Shown here: piece after piece, positions 24,242-32,329 of the stretch
Layout: each line of letters starts with the position of its first letter
Position numbering within the stretch: position 1 is the stretch's first letter
Source of the DNA: Streptomyces sp. CoH27
Lineage (GTDB): Bacteria; Actinomycetota; Actinomycetes; Streptomycetales; Streptomycetaceae
NCBI RefSeq assembly: GCF_020181035.1
Contig: NZ_JAIQYY010000004.1
Location: 139,194 to 184,122, forward strand
Direction of reading: 5' to 3'
DNA length: 44,929 bases
Made by a program: the position numbers and the translations under genes
The notes under the pieces: generated by a model
What the model saw: only the letters and a program-made list of their open reading frames with translations
Told to the model about the DNA's origin: nothing
Databases searched by the model: none

Positions 24242-24470
24242 GGCGTTGCTGTGCCCCCACCTCGTCGTGCTGATGGCTCGCTCCCGCGCGGGACCGTGCC
24301 ACTGGTGCCGGGACCGCGACCGTGCTCGGCCCTGGGCCGCTGCGCGTCCGCGCTCGCGAAGACCTGCGCGCCCGTGCGGTTCGCTCATCCGCGGGTTGTC
24401 GCCGAAAGCGTTCCGGCCGGTCCACCGTAGCGTGTGCGTGCGGGGTGGGTTGACCAGAGCCGTCAGGCCG

Positions 24471-25076
24471 TCAGCTGCCGGTGCCCGCCTTGCCCCAGTC
24501 CGGACCCGCCCGGTCCCAGGCCTGGTCCCAGCGGGCGTACCGCCGCCGGACCATGCGCCACACGGCCAGCCGCCGGACGCCCTCGACCAGGCTGCCGATC
24601 AGCAGGGCCGTGCCGAACCCGGCCAGCACCGCGTGCGTCGTCGCGGTGGGGGAGTCCAGCGGGCGCGTCGTTATTCGGCCCTGCGGGTCCGTCCAGAGGC
24701 TGAAGTGGTCGCCGGTGTGCGGGGTCTTGAGGTCCGCCAGCGCCGCGCCGTGCTGCCGGGAGCCGTCCGGCGCGGTCCAGTCCGCGAGGACGCGGTGGCG
24801 GGGCTCGCGCACCGTGGTGGCGTCGGGGTCGGTGTCCAGCGGAGCCTCGCCAAGATCACGCACCACCGTGGCCGCGACGAGATGGCGTGTGTGCTGCTGC
24901 TCGCGTACGGTCCGCTGCAGCGAGTCCTGTGCGACGGCGCCGACCAGACAGCCCGTCACGGGTGCGGCCACGGTGATCAGCACCAGTGCCACGAGGGCCA
25001 CCCAGGCCTCGGCCAGATCGGTCGTGCGGCGCAGCGGATTGCGCCGCCAGCGCCAGAGCCCCCTGATGGCACGCAT
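24471..25076 (-). CDS. Rv1733c-like two-TM membrane protein
   Basis: 201-aa membrane protein. It begins MRAIRGLWRWRRNPLRRTTD, basic and typical of the Rv1733c family, then TM1 (AWVALVALVLITVAAPVTGCLVGAV, residues about 24-48), an extracytoplasmic domain of roughly 95 residues with HRVLADWTAPDGSRQHG, and TM2 (AVLAGFGTALLIGSLVEGV, about 149-167) followed by a basic tail. The ATG at 25076 has GGAAGGGGGTGGG upstream. Similar proteins are abundant in Streptomyces and one in M. tuberculosis is a dormancy-induced antigen; the biochemical role is unknown. 229 bp of spacer separate it from the beta-helix gene, with nothing I can identify. Confidence 0.78.
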   Translation of the reverse strand: MRAIRGLWRWRRNPLRRTTDLAEAWVALVALVLITVAAPVTGCLVGAVAQDSLQRTVREQQHTRHLVAATVVRDLGEAPLDTDPDATTVREPRHRVLADWTAPDGSRQHGAALADLKTPHTGDHFSLWTDPQGRITTRPLDSPTATTHAVLAGFGTALLIGSLVEGVRRLAVWRMVRRRYARWDQAWDRAGPDWGKAGTGS

Positions 25077-25258
25077 GTCCCACCCCCTTCCGCTCCGTCA
25101 TAACTCCCGGCGCGGGCGATGCGTCCGTGCCCCGGAGCAAGAGAGAGCGACATCACGTCCGCCGCGGACGGTCATGCCCGTGGCCTCTCACGCAATTCTC
25201 ATGAGCTCCCAACGACCGGGCCCCGCCCCTGGTTCCCGTCCGCAGCCGTTCTCGACCG

Positions 25259-26083
25259 TCACTCCAGCACCCGGACCGGGTCCCCGACCCTGATGGTGCC
25301 GGGCGTGAGCGGCACCAGGTTCTGGCCGAAGACCAGCTTCGAGCCGACCCTGCGGTGCCGCGCCAGGGTGAGCAGCGGCTCACGGCCGCGCACGGCGGTG
25401 TCCTGGTCGGTGGTGGTGACGACACAGCGTCCGCACGGCTTCGCGACGCGGAAGACCACCTCGCCGACGGAGAGCCGCGTCCAGTGGTCCTCGGCCCACG
25501 GCTCGGTGCCCGCGACGACGACGTTGGGCCGGAAGCGGTTCATCGGCAGCGGGCCCTCGTGGGCGTGAGTGCCCTCTGCCATCAGGGAATTGAGGGCGGC
25601 CAGAGAGGCGGCCGTGGTGGCCAGCAGGGGGTAGCCGTCGGCGAAGCTCACCGTCTCGCCCGGCAGGGCGTACGCGGGGTCGACCGGGCGCCGGGTGGCC
25701 GGGTCGTCCATGTGGACCAGGCGGACGTCCGCCTCCAGATAGGCGCTGCACCAGGCGTGCGCGGCCGCTGTCGCCGGGACCGCCTCCACCTTCGTGCCGA
25801 AGACACTGATCGGCACGGTCCCGGCCGGCTCGGGCACCGGCACGGTCAACGGCGCGCGACCGGGCGCGGACAGCCGGACTCCGCCGCCGGGCAGCAGCTC
25901 GGCGGCGGCCAGTGCGAGGCGTGGCTGCTCGCGCTGTGTGACGACCTTTCCCCCGTCGTCGATCAGTGTCCAGCGCCGGTCACCGGCCAGGCCCCAGGGC
26001 TCCACCACGGCTTCCAGGGCCGCGAATCCCCGGAACGCCTTGACCGGATGGACGTGGATCGACTGCACTTCGGCGTGTTCCAT
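25259..26083 (-). CDS. MOSC domain-containing protein (mARC/YcbX-like)
   Basis: 274-aa protein with an N-terminal MOSC beta-barrel (VQSIHVHPVKAFRGFAAL, GLAGDRRWTLIDDGGKVVTQ) and a C-terminal MOSC domain holding the molybdenum-ligand cysteine region AKPCGRCVVTTTDQDT (about residues 219-234), followed by LVFGQNLVPLTPG. Relatives (YcbX, mitochondrial mARC) reduce N-hydroxylated compounds using molybdenum cofactor and an electron donor; this protein lacks a fused ferredoxin domain, so it needs a separate donor. ATG 26083 follows CACGAT (minus strand 26090-26095) by 6 nt and has no Shine-Dalgarno, so it may be leaderless. Flanking genes give no clear functional link. Confidence 0.88.
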   Translation of the reverse strand: MEHAEVQSIHVHPVKAFRGFAALEAVVEPWGLAGDRRWTLIDDGGKVVTQREQPRLALAAAELLPGGGVRLSAPGRAPLTVPVPEPAGTVPISVFGTKVEAVPATAAAHAWCSAYLEADVRLVHMDDPATRRPVDPAYALPGETVSFADGYPLLATTAASLAALNSLMAEGTHAHEGPLPMNRFRPNVVVAGTEPWAEDHWTRLSVGEVVFRVAKPCGRCVVTTTDQDTAVRGREPLLTLARHRRVGSKLVFGQNLVPLTPGTIRVGDPVRVLE

Positions 26084-26125
26084 GGCGCCATCGTGCCAGG
26101 CGGCACCGACAGCGCGGAGCGCCGG

Positions 26126-26557
26126 TCAGTAACCGCGGTACTGCTGGTTGTTGTACGGGTCCTGGTAGGGAGCCGGTGCGGGCCGCGGCGCGGCCGGGCG
26201 CATGGCCTCGTACCCCGTGCCCATCGGGCGCTGCTGCTGCGGGGCCTGCGGGCCGGGATAACCCCGCGGGGCGCTCGCCTGCTGCGGGATGTACGCCGTG
26301 GGGGCCTGCTGCAGCGGTGCGGGCTGCGGCGTCTGCGGGTATCCGTAGGAGGGGACCTGCGGGGAGGGCGCCGCCGGGAGAGCGGGCAGGGCCGACGGCA
26401 GGGCCGGCAGGTGGCCGCCCGTGTCGTAGGCGGCGGGGACCCGGATCGGGGCGATCTGCGGGGTGCCTCGCTCGGCGACGAGCGAGTCGTAGATCGGGGT
26501 GTCCGGGAAGGAGGCGGAGTAGTAGCCGCCACCATAAGTGGAGCGGGGGGAGGTCAT
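26126..26557 (-). CDS. DUF6643 family protein, Pro/Gln/Tyr-rich
   Basis: 143-aa Streptomyces-type protein. A conserved-looking N-terminus (MTSPRSTYGGGYYSASFPD, then TPIYDSLVAERGTPQIAPI) is followed by a low-complexity Pro/Gln/Ala/Tyr-rich tail ending QDPYNNQQYRGY. I recognise it as DUF6643, a family without known function. The start ATG 26557 is supported by TAACTT (minus strand 26565-26570), which ends 7 nt upstream, so the mRNA should be leaderless. It is divergent from the double TerD gene across a 309-bp spacer, and this pairing may matter because both look like small actinobacterial stress or developmental functions. It is probably intrinsically disordered over most of its length. Confidence 0.75.
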   Translation of the reverse strand: MTSPRSTYGGGYYSASFPDTPIYDSLVAERGTPQIAPIRVPAAYDTGGHLPALPSALPALPAAPSPQVPSYGYPQTPQPAPLQQAPTAYIPQQASAPRGYPGPQAPQQQRPMGTGYEAMRPAAPRPAPAPYQDPYNNQQYRGY

Positions 26558-26655
26558 GGCACATAAGTTAAGCCCACGATGTGCTCGTTGGGGAGACCGA
26601 TAAGAGGGTTCTTTTCCGTGTCGGCAGTGGCCTGGGATACCCAATCCGAGCGAAC

Positions 26656-26683
26656 TTGGCAAAATGGGGCGCCGGCCTACGTT
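26656..26683 (+). promoter_or_regulatory. Candidate promoter of the TerD gene in a 309-bp spacer
   Basis: TTGGCA (26656-26661), 16 nt and TACGTT (26678-26683) form one of the best promoter matches in the window. The spacer 26558-26866 is less GC-rich than its surroundings up to about 26720. Transcription from here gives a 5' leader of about 175 nt. Six nt after the -10 box is ATG TAA, a start codon followed at once by a stop. A second TACGTT at 26774-26779 lacks a visible -35. Confidence 0.5.
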
Positions 26684-26798
26684 TGAATCATGTAAAGGCC
26701 GACTTTCTGCGGGGTTACCGGCGGTCGACCGGCGATCTTCCGGTGCTGCTCAGGAGAGTTCGCGGGCCCGGAATACGTTGTGCGGGTAGGGATGGGTC

Positions 26799-26846
26799 CG
26801 AGTACCGGGGGAGCCCGGGAGACGAGTGCCGGGGGAGCCCGGGAGC
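26799..26846 (+). repeat. Tandem 24-bp duplication in the TerD leader
   Basis: Two adjacent 24-bp units (26799-26822 and 26823-26846) differ at only two positions. Each contains CCGGG-GGAG-CCCGG, able to form a small hairpin, so the mRNA leader would carry two identical stem-loops 21-68 nt before the start codon. In frame with the gene the unit encodes 8 residues, but the main start lies downstream. Confidence 0.6.
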
Positions 26847-26866
26847 CGACATCGATTGGGGCGGAC

Positions 26867-28156
26867 ATGTCAATGTCGAAGGGATCGAACGCGCCGGTGC
26901 CGGCCACGGCCCTGCGTGTCGAATTGGGCTGGCGCTCCGGTCCCGGTGTGCCCGACGCGGACGCCTCGGCGCTGCTGCTCGCCGCCGGAAAGGTCCGCTC
27001 CGACGGAGACTTCGTCTTCTACAACCAGCCCGCCCACCCCTCCGGCGCGGTGCGCCACGAGGGTAAGCGCACGGCCGGCGGACACGTCACCGACATCCTC
27101 TGCGTCGACCTCGCGCGCGTGGAGGGCGCGATCGAGCGCATCGTCCTCGCCGCCTCGGCCGACGGCGGGACGTTCGCGCAGGTCCCCGGCCTCTACATCG
27201 AGGTGACCGACGCCATGACCGGCTCCGTCGTCGTCCGCTTCGACAGCCCCGGCGCGACCTCCGAGACGGCCTTCGTGCTCGGTGAGTTCTACCGCCGCCA
27301 GGGCGGCTGGAAGTTCCGCGCCGTCGCCCAGGGCTACAGCAGCGGACTCGAAGGCCTGGCAACGGACTTCGGGATCACCGTCGACCAGCCCCAGCACGCC
27401 GCACCGACCGCCGCCCCGGCCCCGGCGCCCCCGGTGCCCCCGGCAGCCATGCCGCCGGCGCCCGCCACGCCTCCGCCGCCACCTCCGGTCCCTCCGGCCG
27501 CCGCCCCGCGGATGCCCCCGGCCCAGCCGGTCCGCCTGTCCAAGGTCACCCTCACCAAGGCCGCCCCCTCCGTCTCGCTGGCCAAGCAGGGTGGAACCTC
27601 CGGTGCCCTGCGCGTGAACCTCAACTGGCAGACGCGTAAACGGCTTTCGGGCTGGGGCGGCCGCTGGGGAGGGCAGGGGGACCTCGACCTCGACCTGTGC
27701 GCCCTGTACGAACTCACCGACGGCCGCAAAGGTGTCGTCCAGGCCCTCGGGAACGCCTTCGGATCGCTGCACCGGCCGCCGTACATCCATCTTGACGGCG
27801 ACGACCGCACCGGAGCCGTGGCCGCAGGCGAGAACCTCACTGTCAACCTCGACCACCGGCAGGACTTCCGGCGCATCCTCGTCTTCGTCACGATCTACGA
27901 AGGCGCCAGCTCGTTCGCCGACCTGCACGCCACCGTCACCCTCCAGCCGCAGCACGGCGCCCCGATCGACTTCTCGCTCGACGAGTGCACGGTCCCCTCG
28001 ACGGTGTGCGCGCTCGCGCTGATCACGAACACCGGCGGCGATCTCCTCGTGCAGCGCGAGGCGCGCTATCTGGTGCCGGAGCGCGGGGTGAGCCCGCAGC
28101 GGACCGTGGACCGCGCCTACGGCTGGGGCATGAACTGGACGCCCGGCCGCAAGTGA
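26867..28156 (+). CDS. Double TerD-domain protein (tellurium-resistance family)
   Basis: 429-aa protein with two TerD-like calcium-binding domains joined by a Pro/Ala-rich linker (about residues 182-232). The first domain includes [26 protein letters not shown] and [11 protein letters not shown]; the second includes [30 protein letters not shown] and [16 protein letters not shown], the standard TerD strand order with Asp clusters for Ca2+. The ending MNWTPGRK with WGMNW is also typical. TerD proteins act in tellurite, phage and stress responses and in Streptomyces development; the exact role is open. ATG 26867 (or 26873) is taken as start. It stands apart from terB/C/E genes, none of which is in the window. 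Confidence 0.9.
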   Translation: MSMSKGSNAPVPATALRVELGWRSGPGVPDADASALLLAAGKVRSDGDFVFYNQPAHPSGAVRHEGKRTAGGHVTDILCVDLARVEGAIERIVLAASADGGTFAQVPGLYIEVTDAMTGSVVVRFDSPGATSETAFVLGEFYRRQGGWKFRAVAQGYSSGLEGLATDFGITVDQPQHAAPTAAPAPAPPVPPAAMPPAPATPPPPPPVPPAAAPRMPPAQPVRLSKVTLTKAAPSVSLAKQGGTSGALRVNLNWQTRKRLSGWGGRWGGQGDLDLDLCALYELTDGRKGVVQALGNAFGSLHRPPYIHLDGDDRTGAVAAGENLTVNLDHRQDFRRILVFVTIYEGASSFADLHATVTLQPQHGAPIDFSLDECTVPSTVCALALITNTGGDLLVQREARYLVPERGVSPQRTVDRAYGWGMNWTPGRK

Positions 28157-28165
28157 GCGCGCTCA
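28154..28165. terminator. Palindrome shared by two convergent stop codons
   Basis: TGAGCGCGCTCA is a perfect 12-bp palindrome whose ends are exactly the TGA stops of the TerD gene (plus) and the glycosyltransferase (minus). The genes are 6 bp apart. Too short to be a convincing terminator alone. Confidence 0.3.
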
Positions 28166-29338
28166 GCCCTCGTCGGGCACGGCACCGGGACGCGCGTACG
28201 TACGGCCCTTCCACGCGGCCCCGCGGCCCCGGTAGTGCTGTACCGCCGAGTCGACCGTCATCAGCAGATAGAGGAACGCGGTGAACGGCAGCAGCGGGGC
28301 GAGCCGCAGCGGCTGGTCGTAGTAGCGCAGCATCGGCGCGTACGTCCCCGCCATCACCGCCCACGCCAGCGCGCCGGACACCGCCGTCGCCGCACCCCCG
28401 CCGGCCGCTCCCGCGACCAGCGCGACGGGCGGCACCAGATACACCAGGGCGAGTCCGGCGACCGTGCCGAGGAGCAGCAGCGGGTTGTGCCGCAGCTGCG
28501 CGTAGGCGCTGCGCGAGACCATCCGCCACAGGTCGTGCAGCCGCGGATAGGGCCGCACGCTGTCCACCCGCTCGGCCAGCCCCAGCCACACCCGTCCGCC
28601 GGCGCCCTTCGCCGCGCGCGCGAGCGCCACGTCGTCGATGACGGCGTGCCGGATCGCGTCCGGGATGCGCGCCCGCTCGGCCATGTCCGCGCGCAGCAGG
28701 ACACAGCCGCCCGCCGCCGCGGCCGTACGCGATCCCACGCGGCCGATCCACCGGAAGGGATACAGCTGAGCGAAGAAATAGACGAACGCCGGGACCACCA
28801 GCCGCTCCCACAGGCTCTCCACCCGCAGCCGCGCCATCTGCGACACGACGTCGAAGCCCCCGGCACCGGCCGCCGCGACCAGCTCGCGCAGGCTGTCCGG
28901 GGCGTGTGCGATGTCCGCGTCCGTCAGCAGCAGATACTCGGGATCACGCGCGCGTGCCAGACCGATACCGTGCCGCACCGCCCACAGCTTGCCCGTCCAG
29001 CCCGCCGGCGGCTCACCGGGCGAGCCCACGGTCAGCGGCAGCCCGCCGTGCCGCCGGGACAGCTCAAGGGCCAGCTCACCGGTGCCGTCCGTGCTCCCGT
29101 CGTCCACCAGGAACACCTCCGCCCGCCCCGGATAGTCCTGCGCCAGCAGCGACGGCAGGCTCGCGGGCAGCACGGCCGCCTCGTCCCGGGCCGGTACGAC
29201 GACGCACACGGACGGCCACGCGTCCGGTTCCCGGCGCGGCGGCAGCCGGACGTCCGTGCGCCAGAAGAAGCCCTGGCACAGCAGCAGCCAGCACCAGGCG
29301 GCCAGCGAGACGACGGTGATCCACATCAGGGCGCTCAC
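28163..29338 (-). CDS. hpnB: HpnB-type glycosyltransferase (GT2, hopene-associated)
   Basis: 391-aa membrane-anchored family 2 glycosyltransferase. An N-terminal TM (WITVVSLAAWCWLLLCQGFF) is followed by the GT-A domain: SVCVVVPARDEAAVLPASLP, FLVDDGSTDGTG, GWTGKLWAVRHGI, YLLLTDADIAHAPDSL, and WERLVVPAFVYFFAQLYPF, then acceptor/helix motifs VIDDVALARAAK and RSAYAQLRHNPLLLLG before C-terminal TMs. This run matches the HpnB family associated with hopanoid clusters. The GTG start at 29338 opens it; the much longer upstream frame is not coding-like. Hopanoid genes (squalene-hopene cyclase etc.) are not in this window, so it is isolated here. It is divergent from the racemase-like gene. Confidence 0.88.
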   Translation of the reverse strand: MSALMWITVVSLAAWCWLLLCQGFFWRTDVRLPPRREPDAWPSVCVVVPARDEAAVLPASLPSLLAQDYPGRAEVFLVDDGSTDGTGELALELSRRHGGLPLTVGSPGEPPAGWTGKLWAVRHGIGLARARDPEYLLLTDADIAHAPDSLRELVAAAGAGGFDVVSQMARLRVESLWERLVVPAFVYFFAQLYPFRWIGRVGSRTAAAAGGCVLLRADMAERARIPDAIRHAVIDDVALARAAKGAGGRVWLGLAERVDSVRPYPRLHDLWRMVSRSAYAQLRHNPLLLLGTVAGLALVYLVPPVALVAGAAGGGAATAVSGALAWAVMAGTYAPMLRYYDQPLRLAPLLPFTAFLYLLMTVDSAVQHYRGRGAAWKGRTYARPGAVPDEG

Positions 29339-29395
29339 GGCCGCAGTCTGCCCCACCGGAGCGGTCCGTAAGAGCGCATCGTCTATCGTGGCCGG

Positions 29396-30181
29396 GTGAA
29401 GATCGCGCTCATGGACTCCGGAATCGGCCTGCTCCCCGCCGCCGCCGCGGTACGCCGGCTGCGGCCCGACGCGGATCTCGTGCTCTCGTGGGATCCCGAC
29501 GGGATGCCCTGGGGGCCGCGCACCCCGGAGGACATCACGCAGCGGGCGATCGCCGTGGCCGAGGCCGCCGCCGCCCACGCCCCCGAGGTTCTGATCGTCG
29601 CCTGCAACACCGCGTCCGTGCACTCCCTGCCCGCGATGCGGGCCCGCTTCGAACCGGACCTGCCGATCATCGGGACCGTCCCGGCGATCAAGCCGGCCGC
29701 GGCGGGCGGCGGTCACGTCGCCATCTGGGCGACCCCCGCCACCACTGGGAGCGCCTATCAGCGGGGCCTGATCGAGGAGTTCGCCGCCGGTGTCGCCGTC
29801 ACCGAGGTGGCCTGCCCCGGCCTCGCGGACGCGGTGCACCACGCCGACGAGGCCGCCATCGAGGCCGCGATCGCCTCCGCCGCCGCCCGCACTCCCGAGG
29901 ACGTGACCACCGTCGTCCTCGGCTGCACCAACTACGAGCTGGTCGCCGAGCGGATCCGCGTGGCCGTCCAGCGGCCGGGCCGCCCGCCGCTCGTCCTGCA
30001 CGGCACCGCCGGGGCGGTCGCCGCCCAGGCCCTGCGCCGGATCGGGGTGGAGCCAGCTCCGGACGCCGTCGTCGACAGCACCCTCACGGTGCTGCTCAGC
30101 GGCCGCGAGGCCACGCTCCCGGACACCGCCCTGACCTACGAGGAAGGCCGTTTCCTGCGGACCGTCAGCCCCGTCCGCTGA
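29396..30181 (+). CDS. Aspartate/glutamate racemase family protein (MurI-like)
   Basis: 261-aa cofactor-independent racemase-fold protein. The two catalytic cysteines appear in LIVACNTASVHSLPAMR and VVLGCTNYELVAERI, and the N-terminal MDSGIGLLPAAAAVRRL corresponds to the DSGVGGL substrate loop of MurI. GTVPAIKPAAA also matches. The GTG at 29396 has TATCGT ending 6 nt upstream and no Shine-Dalgarno, so it is likely leaderless. It may be a second glutamate racemase supplying D-Glu for cell wall, or a related amino-acid racemase; the looser N-terminal loop suggests the latter is possible. Divergent from hpnB. Confidence 0.85.
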   Translation: MKIALMDSGIGLLPAAAAVRRLRPDADLVLSWDPDGMPWGPRTPEDITQRAIAVAEAAAAHAPEVLIVACNTASVHSLPAMRARFEPDLPIIGTVPAIKPAAAGGGHVAIWATPATTGSAYQRGLIEEFAAGVAVTEVACPGLADAVHHADEAAIEAAIASAAARTPEDVTTVVLGCTNYELVAERIRVAVQRPGRPPLVLHGTAGAVAAQALRRIGVEPAPDAVVDSTLTVLLSGREATLPDTALTYEEGRFLRTVSPVR

Positions 30182-30276
30182 CCGGCGGGGCGACGGACCC
30201 GCGCACCGGCCCACCGTGCCCCACCCGGTCCAGCCACACCGTCCCCGCACGGCGAAACCTGAGTAACCTCATACGC

Positions 30277-30822
30277 ATGAGGGACCACCCCCACGCCGAC
30301 GACACCGCTCACCCCGAGGTCTGGACCGGGCGCGCCACCAATCGGGTCCAGTGGCTGCTGGCGCTGGTCGGTGCGGCCTGCATGGCGCTCGGCATCGAGC
30401 TGGCCGTGGACTCGGCATGGACCTCCGGCATCGCCCCGCTGGCGATGTCCGTCGTGGGCTGCATCGCGGCCGGTCTGCTGGTCCTCTTCGGCACCCTCGC
30501 CTTCGTGCACGTCGACCTCAAGCTCGACAAGGAGTCCCTGGAGGTGCGCTGCGGCCACATGGGGCTGCCGCGCCGCCGCATCCCCCTCTCCCACGTGGCG
30601 GGTGCCGACTTCACCGCCCTGGTCACCCCCCGGCACTGGGGCGGCTGGGGCTACCGCTGGCGGCCCGAGAAGGGCACCGCGGTCGTCGTACGCCGGGGTG
30701 AGGGCATCGTGCTGCGCCTGTGGGACGGCCACACCTTCACGATCACCGTCGACAACGCCGAGTCGGCGGTACGGGTCATCAGGGCCCGGCTGCGGACCAT
30801 CACACCGGGCCCGGCCGCCTGA
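30277..30822 (+). CDS. PH-like membrane protein
   Basis: 181-aa protein. Two N-terminal TM helices (WLLALVGAACMALGIELAV and PLAMSVVGCIAAGLLVLFG, residues about 28-75) are followed by a small cytoplasmic domain with DKESLEVRCGHMGLPRRRIPL, GGWGYRWRPEKGTAVVVRRG and HTFTITVDNAESAVRVI, the pattern of bacterial PH (YdbT/DUF304-like) domains. ATG 30277 is preceded by TAACCT (30264-30269) at 7 nt, so leaderless translation is likely. Located after the racemase on the same strand (95-bp gap). Function unknown. Confidence 0.75.
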   Translation: MRDHPHADDTAHPEVWTGRATNRVQWLLALVGAACMALGIELAVDSAWTSGIAPLAMSVVGCIAAGLLVLFGTLAFVHVDLKLDKESLEVRCGHMGLPRRRIPLSHVAGADFTALVTPRHWGGWGYRWRPEKGTAVVVRRGEGIVLRLWDGHTFTITVDNAESAVRVIRARLRTITPGPAA

Positions 30823-30866
30823 GCCGCGCACACCGGAGTGCGGGCCGGTGCCATCGCCCGCGTCGG

Positions 30867-31020
30867 CCACGCGCGCGTGGAATACGACACCTCTCGGAGA
30901 CGGGCACGCGCGCGGTGACCGTTTCTCTCTGACACGGGCACACGCGCGTGGCGGGCGGCACCGCTCCGATCATGCGGCCGCCCGGCACAGTGCGGCCGCC
31001 CGGCACAGTGTGGCCGCCGG
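30867..31020. repeat. CACGCGCG palindromes and 18-bp tandem repeat between convergent genes
   Basis: CCACGCGCGCGTGG (30867-30880) is a perfect palindrome; similar CACGCGCGCG at 30905 and CACGCGCGTG (30941-30950) follow within a loosely repeated context containing ACGGGCAC. Then TGCGGCCGCCCGGCACAG occurs twice in tandem (30973-30990, 30991-31008) with a partial third copy to 31020. The region (30823-31029) separates two convergent stops, so it may act as a bidirectional terminator. No gene seen in it. Confidence 0.55.
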
Positions 31021-31029
31021 TGACCGCGC

Positions 31030-32076
31030 TCAGAGCCGGGGCTCCGCGCCGGCGCGGGCCCAGGGCCGTGCCGTGGCCCACCCGGCCAGCAGCCCGGCGC
31101 TCGCCGTCACCGTCGTGAAGCTCAGCGCGTTGCCCAGCGAGGCGAGCGCGGCCAGCGCCGTCAGGGCGGCGCCCGCGGTGAGGGCGACGGGCGTCGGACG
31201 GGGCGTACGCCACAGCGCGTGCAGCACCCAGCAGAACGCGGCGCCGAGCAGCACCACTCCGACGACGCCCTGCTCCGCCGCCAGTTGCAGCGGGGCCGAG
31301 TGCGGCTTGTCGTCGGAGGGCACGGTGTGCGCCGCCGGGCTCAGCTCGCCGAAGCGGTCCGGGCCGACCCCGAGGCCCCTGTTCCGGCCCGCCATCCGCA
31401 GGGCGTCCTGCCACAGCCCCACCCGGTGCGCGGTGAGCCGTCCTTCGAGCACGTCCGAGAGCCCGTCGGGCAGCACACCGGCGGCCAGCGCCCACACTGT
31501 GCCCCCGACCAGGGCCGCCGCCACGGCCAGCCCCAGCAGGGACAGGCCCCGGCGGGTCACCGAGCCCGCGGCCAGCGCGCACAGCAGTACGGCCGTGCTC
31601 GCCGCACAACCGGCTACGGAGCCCAGCAGGGCCCCGGTCGGCACGATTCCCGCGGCCAGCGCCCACAGGCCCAGCCGCAGCGCCGGTACGGGCGTGGCCC
31701 AGGCGGCGCAGCACGCGGCACCGGTGGCCAGCGCCAGCAGAGCGGCCGTGCCGCCGGCGTGCCCGAGCGGGGCGGCGTACCAGGCGCCCGGGGAGAGACC
31801 GGGCCGCGCCACGGCCACCGCGAGGGCGGCCAGCGCGCCGACGCAGGGCGCGGCCACCGGCAGCAGCGCCCCGGAGACCCGGCCGACGGCATGGCCGGCG
31901 GTCACGGCGAGCACCACGAGCAGCAGGCCCTCGGGCCGCCCGTCGTGGGCCGCAGCGGTGAGCAGCGCCCATCCGGCACAGGCGCCCAGCAAGATCATGC
32001 CTGCCCCGTCAGAAACGTTTCCTCTGACGTCGGCCGCGTCCACACCTGCCGCAGGCCTCATCTCGGTCGAGCCCAC
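31030..32076 (-). CDS. O-antigen ligase/polymerase-like membrane protein
   Basis: 348-aa polytopic membrane protein with about ten Ala/Leu/Gly-rich TM segments. The region LTAHRVGLWQDALRMAGRNRGLGVGPDRFG, then AAHTVPSDDKPHSAPLQLAAEQGVVG (about residues 210-270) is the hallmark periplasmic loop of the Wzy/WaaL ligase superfamily (PF04932), with W..AL.M....P..G.G...F and HS...QL..E.G. The start GTG 32076 is favoured by GAGGGG 6 nt upstream; ATG 32061 and others are possible. In actinobacteria such proteins may ligate or polymerise cell-envelope glycans. Divergent from lnt across 253 bp. No sugar-biosynthesis genes adjoin. Confidence 0.78.
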   Translation of the reverse strand: MGSTEMRPAAGVDAADVRGNVSDGAGMILLGACAGWALLTAAAHDGRPEGLLLVVLAVTAGHAVGRVSGALLPVAAPCVGALAALAVAVARPGLSPGAWYAAPLGHAGGTAALLALATGAACCAAWATPVPALRLGLWALAAGIVPTGALLGSVAGCAASTAVLLCALAAGSVTRRGLSLLGLAVAAALVGGTVWALAAGVLPDGLSDVLEGRLTAHRVGLWQDALRMAGRNRGLGVGPDRFGELSPAAHTVPSDDKPHSAPLQLAAEQGVVGVVLLGAAFCWVLHALWRTPRPTPVALTAGAALTALAALASLGNALSFTTVTASAGLLAGWATARPWARAGAEPRL

Positions 32077-32329
32077 TCGCCGCCCCTCGTCCCCGCCCGC
32101 CCCTGTCGGGCCACGGCAGAGCACGGCGCCGGGGCCGGGCGCACTGCCGAGGCTGGGCACACCGTAGCGGCTGATGACCTGGTTGAGCACGAGATGCGGC
32201 GGATCGCCGTGATGAGAAGCGTGCGGGGGGAGCGTGACGAAAAGGGGGAGGAGCGTGCCGGGCCGGAGCCGGGGCCGGCCTGCGGACCGTGCTGTCGGTG
32301 GCCAGGTCAGCCGCCGTACACTCACCCGG

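Noticed and set aside
26867..28156. A tellurite-resistance (ter) gene cluster
   Set aside because: Only the TerD-domain protein is present; no TerB, TerC, TerZ or helicase-type ter genes nearby.
30867..31020. CRISPR array
   Set aside because: Repeats are adjacent, short and without unique spacers of constant length; no cas genes in the window.
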